NCBI RefSeq assembly: GCF_902832885.1
Contig: NZ_CADFDK010000003.1
Location: forward strand, 310,001-374,000
Length of the DNA: 64,000 bases
Direction of reading: 5' to 3'
Origin: Burkholderia seminalis DSM 23518
GTDB taxonomy: Bacteria > Pseudomonadota > Gammaproteobacteria > Burkholderiales > Burkholderiaceae
Shown: in pieces, positions 61,713 to 64,000 of the stretch
Numbering within the stretch: position 1 is the stretch's first letter
Layout: each line of letters starts with the position of its first letter
Notes under the pieces: model-generated
Databases searched by the model: none
The model's input: only the letters and a program-made list of their open reading frames with translations
Told to the model about the DNA's origin: nothing
Program-made: the position numbers and the translations under genes

Positions 61713-61726
61713 TTGACTTGCGTCAA
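61713..61726 (-). promoter_or_regulatory. FNR-like box, right border of the block
   Basis: Perfect dyad TTGACTTGCGTCAA, centred about 65 bp before GTG 61654. The -10 region is weak (GATGAA). It is the last box seen toward the right; the sugar operon beyond it has none. Confidence 0.78.
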
Positions 61727-61765
61727 GCGCGCCGCAACGGGCGGCGCCATGCATGCGGCGAGTGG

Positions 61766-62659
61766 TCAGAGGCGATAGATCCGTTCCGCATTGCCGATGA
61801 ACAGCGCCTGCCGTTCCGCATCGCTCGCGCCGGCGACGATGTCCGCATACGCTCGCCAGAGCGCCGGATAGCCGGCATGCAGCCGGTCGATCGGAAAATT
61901 CGACGCGAACATGCATCGCGCGGCGCCGAACGCGTCGATGCCCTCGAGCACATAGGGCCGGAAGCTCTCGACCGTCCACTGGTGATCGAACATCGCAAGC
62001 CCGCTCAGCTTGAGCATGACGTTCTCGCGGCGGGCGAGCCCGTGCAGCCCGGTACGCCACGCGCGATAGCCGTGCACGCTGTCGCGGTCGACGAACATGC
62101 CCGCGTGATTGACGATGAAGACCGTGTCCGGATGCGCGTCGACCAGGGCCAGCGCGGCCTCGACCTGGGACGGATAGAGCTGCAGGTCGAACGACAGCCC
62201 GAGCCGGGCGAGCCACCCGAAATGCGCGCGCCAGCCGGGATCGTCGAGATAGTCCCGGTCGACGTAGTTGTACCAGGGGTTCGCGTGACGGTTCAGCACC
62301 TGACGAATACCGCGCACGTTCGCGCAGGCGGCGGCCGCCTCGAGCCGCGCGGGCGCGTCGGCACGCGACAGGTCGACGCCCGCGACGATGCCCTCGGGCA
62401 TGCCGCCGCTCGCCGGCGCATCCGCGAGCGCCTGCAGCCATTCGACCTCGCTCGGCGTGGTCCACGCGTCATGGATCGCCTCGACGTGCACGACTTTCAG
62501 GACATCGATCTCGCCCGCGTCCGCGCGCAGGTCGGCCGGGCCATAGGCGCGCGGCAGCGCGGCCACCGGCCCGGAGAACGCCGGCTGCGCGCGGTCGAGC
62601 CAGCCGTAGCTCAACGCATCGGCATCCCAGAAATGCACATGTGGATCGACGACCTGCAT
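61766..62659 (-). CDS. Amidohydrolase-superfamily sugar lactonase (COG3618, probable L-fuconolactonase)
   Basis: A 297-residue TIM-barrel hydrolase. Metal motif near the start VDPHVHFWD, later HVEAIHD, the strand-6 histidine in FIVNHAGMF and the strand-8 aspartate in FASNFPIDRL. COG3618 members from Burkholderia are known L-fucono-1,5-lactonases, and the neighbours (mutarotase, dehydrogenase, dehydratase) fit that pathway. L-rhamnono- or related lactones are alternatives. AGGAGG precedes the ATG. Last gene of the operon. Confidence 0.88.
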   Translation of the reverse strand: MQVVDPHVHFWDADALSYGWLDRAQPAFSGPVAALPRAYGPADLRADAGEIDVLKVVHVEAIHDAWTTPSEVEWLQALADAPASGGMPEGIVAGVDLSRADAPARLEAAAACANVRGIRQVLNRHANPWYNYVDRDYLDDPGWRAHFGWLARLGLSFDLQLYPSQVEAALALVDAHPDTVFIVNHAGMFVDRDSVHGYRAWRTGLHGLARRENVMLKLSGLAMFDHQWTVESFRPYVLEGIDAFGAARCMFASNFPIDRLHAGYPALWRAYADIVAGASDAERQALFIGNAERIYRL

Positions 62660-62674
62660 GGCGCCTCCTGACGG

Positions 62675-62989
62675 TCACGCGAGATGGAACATCGGTTCCA
62701 GCGGTTTTTCGAGCGGCCGCCCGTCCTCGTCCGTCGCCATCAGGTCGGCCATGTACGCCCACCACCGGCGCATCACGTCGGCCTGCGCGAGCTCGGCCAT
62801 CCGGTGCCCGGCCGGGCGTTTCAGGACGGCGAACAGGCAATCCGTTTCGTCGTCGAGGAAAATCCAGTAGTCCGCGATGCCGGCCGCGCGCAGCGCGTCG
62901 GCGAGCGCCGGCCAGATCGCGTCGTGGCGCCGCCGATACTCGTCCTTGCGCCCGCGATGCAGCCGCATCCTGAACGCGATCGTCTCCAT
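62675..62989 (-). CDS. L-rhamnose/L-fucose mutarotase (RhaM-like)
   Basis: A 104-residue protein of the COG3254 family that interconverts sugar anomers. Family residues: FRMRLHRGRKDEYRRRHDAI (histidine near residue 22), IADYWIFLDDETDCLFAVLK and a tryptophan pair in MRRWWAYMADLM. It is 15 bp upstream of the lactonase gene and 11 bp downstream of the dehydrogenase gene. Confidence 0.9.
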   Translation of the reverse strand: METIAFRMRLHRGRKDEYRRRHDAIWPALADALRAAGIADYWIFLDDETDCLFAVLKRPAGHRMAELAQADVMRRWWAYMADLMATDEDGRPLEKPLEPMFHLA

Positions 62990-63000
62990 GTCCGCCCCCT

Positions 63001-63786
63001 TCATTGCAGGTTCACGTACAGGCCGCCGTCGACGAGCAGCGCCGCGCCGTTGACGTAGCGTGCCAGGTCCGACGCGAGGAACACCACGCAGTCCGCGACG
63101 TCGTCGGGCTCGCCGAGGCGGCCGAGCGGAATCCGCTGCTCGAAGTACTCGGCCTTGCCGGGCGCCGCGAGATCCGCTTCGTTGATCTCGGTGCGGATCG
63201 TGCCCGGCAGCACGGAATTGCAGCGGATCCGGTGCGGGCCGAGCGCGACCGCGCACGACTGCATCAGCGCATGCACGCCGGCCTTCGTCGGCGTGTAGTG
63301 CGTCTGCATGCCGCCGCCGACCAGCGCGCTGATCGAACTGGTCGCGACGATCGCGCCGCCGTCGCCTTGCCTGGCCATTTGGCGCGCGACCGCCTGGGTC
63401 ACGTGGAACGCGCCGTGCAGGTTGACCTCCATCGTGCGTCGCAGCAGGTCGGCGGGCAGGTCGAGGAACGCGTGGAACGGGCAGATCCCCGCATTGCTCG
63501 CCAGCACGTCGATCCGGCCGAACGCAGCGACGGCCCGCTCGACCAGTTCGTCCGCGGTGTCCGGCCGCGCGATGTCGCCCGGCACCGCGAGCGCGCGCCG
63601 GCCGGTCGCCCCGATCTCGTCGATCAGCGCGTCGAGCGCGTGATCCGACTGCGCCGGCAGCAGCGGGTTGGCCCAGTAATTGACGACGACGTCGGCGCCA
63701 TGCCGCGCGCATGCAAGCGCGATCGCCCGGCCGATGCCGCGCGAGCCGCCGGTGACGACGACCACCTTGTTCTCGAGCAGTTTCAT
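63001..63786 (-). CDS. SDR-family sugar 1-dehydrogenase
   Basis: A 261-residue short-chain dehydrogenase: cofactor motif TGGSRGIGRAIA near residue 13, NAG in LASNAGICPF near 98, catalytic serine in ATSSISALVGGG near 148 and YxxxK in YTPTKAG near 162. Position between a mutarotase and an aldonate dehydratase gene implies oxidation of L-fucose or L-rhamnose to the lactone. Starts 9 bp after the dehydratase stop. Confidence 0.9.
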   Translation of the reverse strand: MKLLENKVVVVTGGSRGIGRAIALACARHGADVVVNYWANPLLPAQSDHALDALIDEIGATGRRALAVPGDIARPDTADELVERAVAAFGRIDVLASNAGICPFHAFLDLPADLLRRTMEVNLHGAFHVTQAVARQMARQGDGGAIVATSSISALVGGGMQTHYTPTKAGVHALMQSCAVALGPHRIRCNSVLPGTIRTEINEADLAAPGKAEYFEQRIPLGRLGEPDDVADCVVFLASDLARYVNGAALLVDGGLYVNLQ

Positions 63787-63795
63787 CGCGGCGGC

Positions 63796-64000
63796 TCAGT
63801 GCGTGTAGGGCCGTTCGGTGCGCACGGCCGGATTGAGCCGCACACCGAACCCGGGCGTGTCCGGCACCTTCATCCGTCCGCCGCTCGGCACCGGTTCGTC
63901 GAGCAGCAGCGGATCGAACATCGGCACGACGCGATCCGCCTGCGGCGCCATCATCAGGAATTCCGCGAACGGGCTGTTGTGCCGCGTCGTCACGAAGTGA
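63796..64000 (-). CDS. C-terminal end of an enolase-superfamily sugar acid dehydratase (5' part beyond window)
   Basis: Only the last 67 codons are inside the window; the frame is open through the right edge. The segment HNSPFAEFLMMAP ... FDPLLLDEPVPSGGRMKV and PDTPGFGVRLNP is the C-terminus of L-rhamnonate/L-fuconate dehydratases. It is the most upstream visible gene of the sugar operon, which enters from the right. Confidence 0.8.
   Translation of the reverse strand, partial: HFVTTRHNSPFAEFLMMAPQADRVVPMFDPLLLDEPVPSGGRMKVPDTPGFGVRLNPAVRTERPYTH

Overview
The window is high-GC DNA from a Burkholderia, most probably a member of the Burkholderia cepacia complex. This rests on gene content: acdS, a PHA cluster, an L-fucose operon, and a 53-kb block whose content matches the low-oxygen-activated (lxa) locus described in B. 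cenocepacia. The species cannot be fixed from the sequence. No rRNA, tRNA, insertion sequence, phage or CRISPR array was seen.

Layout. (a) 1-8,600 is ordinary accessory metabolism: a chemoreceptor cut by the left edge, an MHS-type transporter with an M20 peptidase and a divergent LysR regulator, and ACC deaminase (acdS) with a damaged divergent Lrp-type regulator (acdR). (b) About 8,850-61,730 is the low-oxygen block. It holds six universal stress proteins, a P1B-5 ATPase with a C-terminal hemerythrin domain, a B12-dependent (class II) ribonucleotide reductase, a PfkB sugar kinase, a second FtsH, two BON proteins, an NMD3-like zinc protein, Hsp20, a beta-CASP nuclease, two nitroreductases, a small cytochrome c, two alcohol dehydrogenases, a phasin/PhaB/PhaC/phosphotransacetylase operon, acetate kinase (frameshifted here), a tripartite ABC exporter, a SulP transporter, an ABC importer, a histidine kinase/NarL-type regulator pair and an FNR-type oxygen sensor. 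(c) 61,766-64,000 is the downstream part of an L-fucose/L-rhamnose-type catabolic operon that enters from the right edge.

Regulation. Twenty-three FNR-like boxes (TTGAY-N4-RTCAA, some with mismatches) lie upstream of genes in block (b) and none was noticed outside it. Most are followed about 21 nt later by a -10-like hexamer, as expected of class II FNR promoters. The block encodes its own FNR protein with a C-x2-C-x5-C cluster and an E-T-V-S-R recognition helix. A second promoter type occurs three times with base-exact geometry: a palindrome resembling TGTAGGA-N4-TCCTACA, its centre 43 nt before (G/C)GCTGATT, then 22 nt, then ATACT. It precedes the fnr-like gene, an LRAT-domain gene and a 74-residue orphan gene. 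The first copy sits just after the NarL-type regulator gene, so a two-tier cascade (kinase/regulator to FNR to the rest) is a reasonable hypothesis.

Together the genes suggest anoxic persistence rather than growth: oxygen-independent dNTP synthesis, acetyl-phosphate ATP production, PHB and alcohols as electron sinks, protein and RNA quality control, and metal export. The gene set resembles the Mycobacterium tuberculosis DosR dormancy regulon. Three genes look broken by small lesions: acdR (amber at codon 3), ackA (1-nt deletion), and a serine hydrolase/DUF1343 gene (internal deletion plus frameshift).
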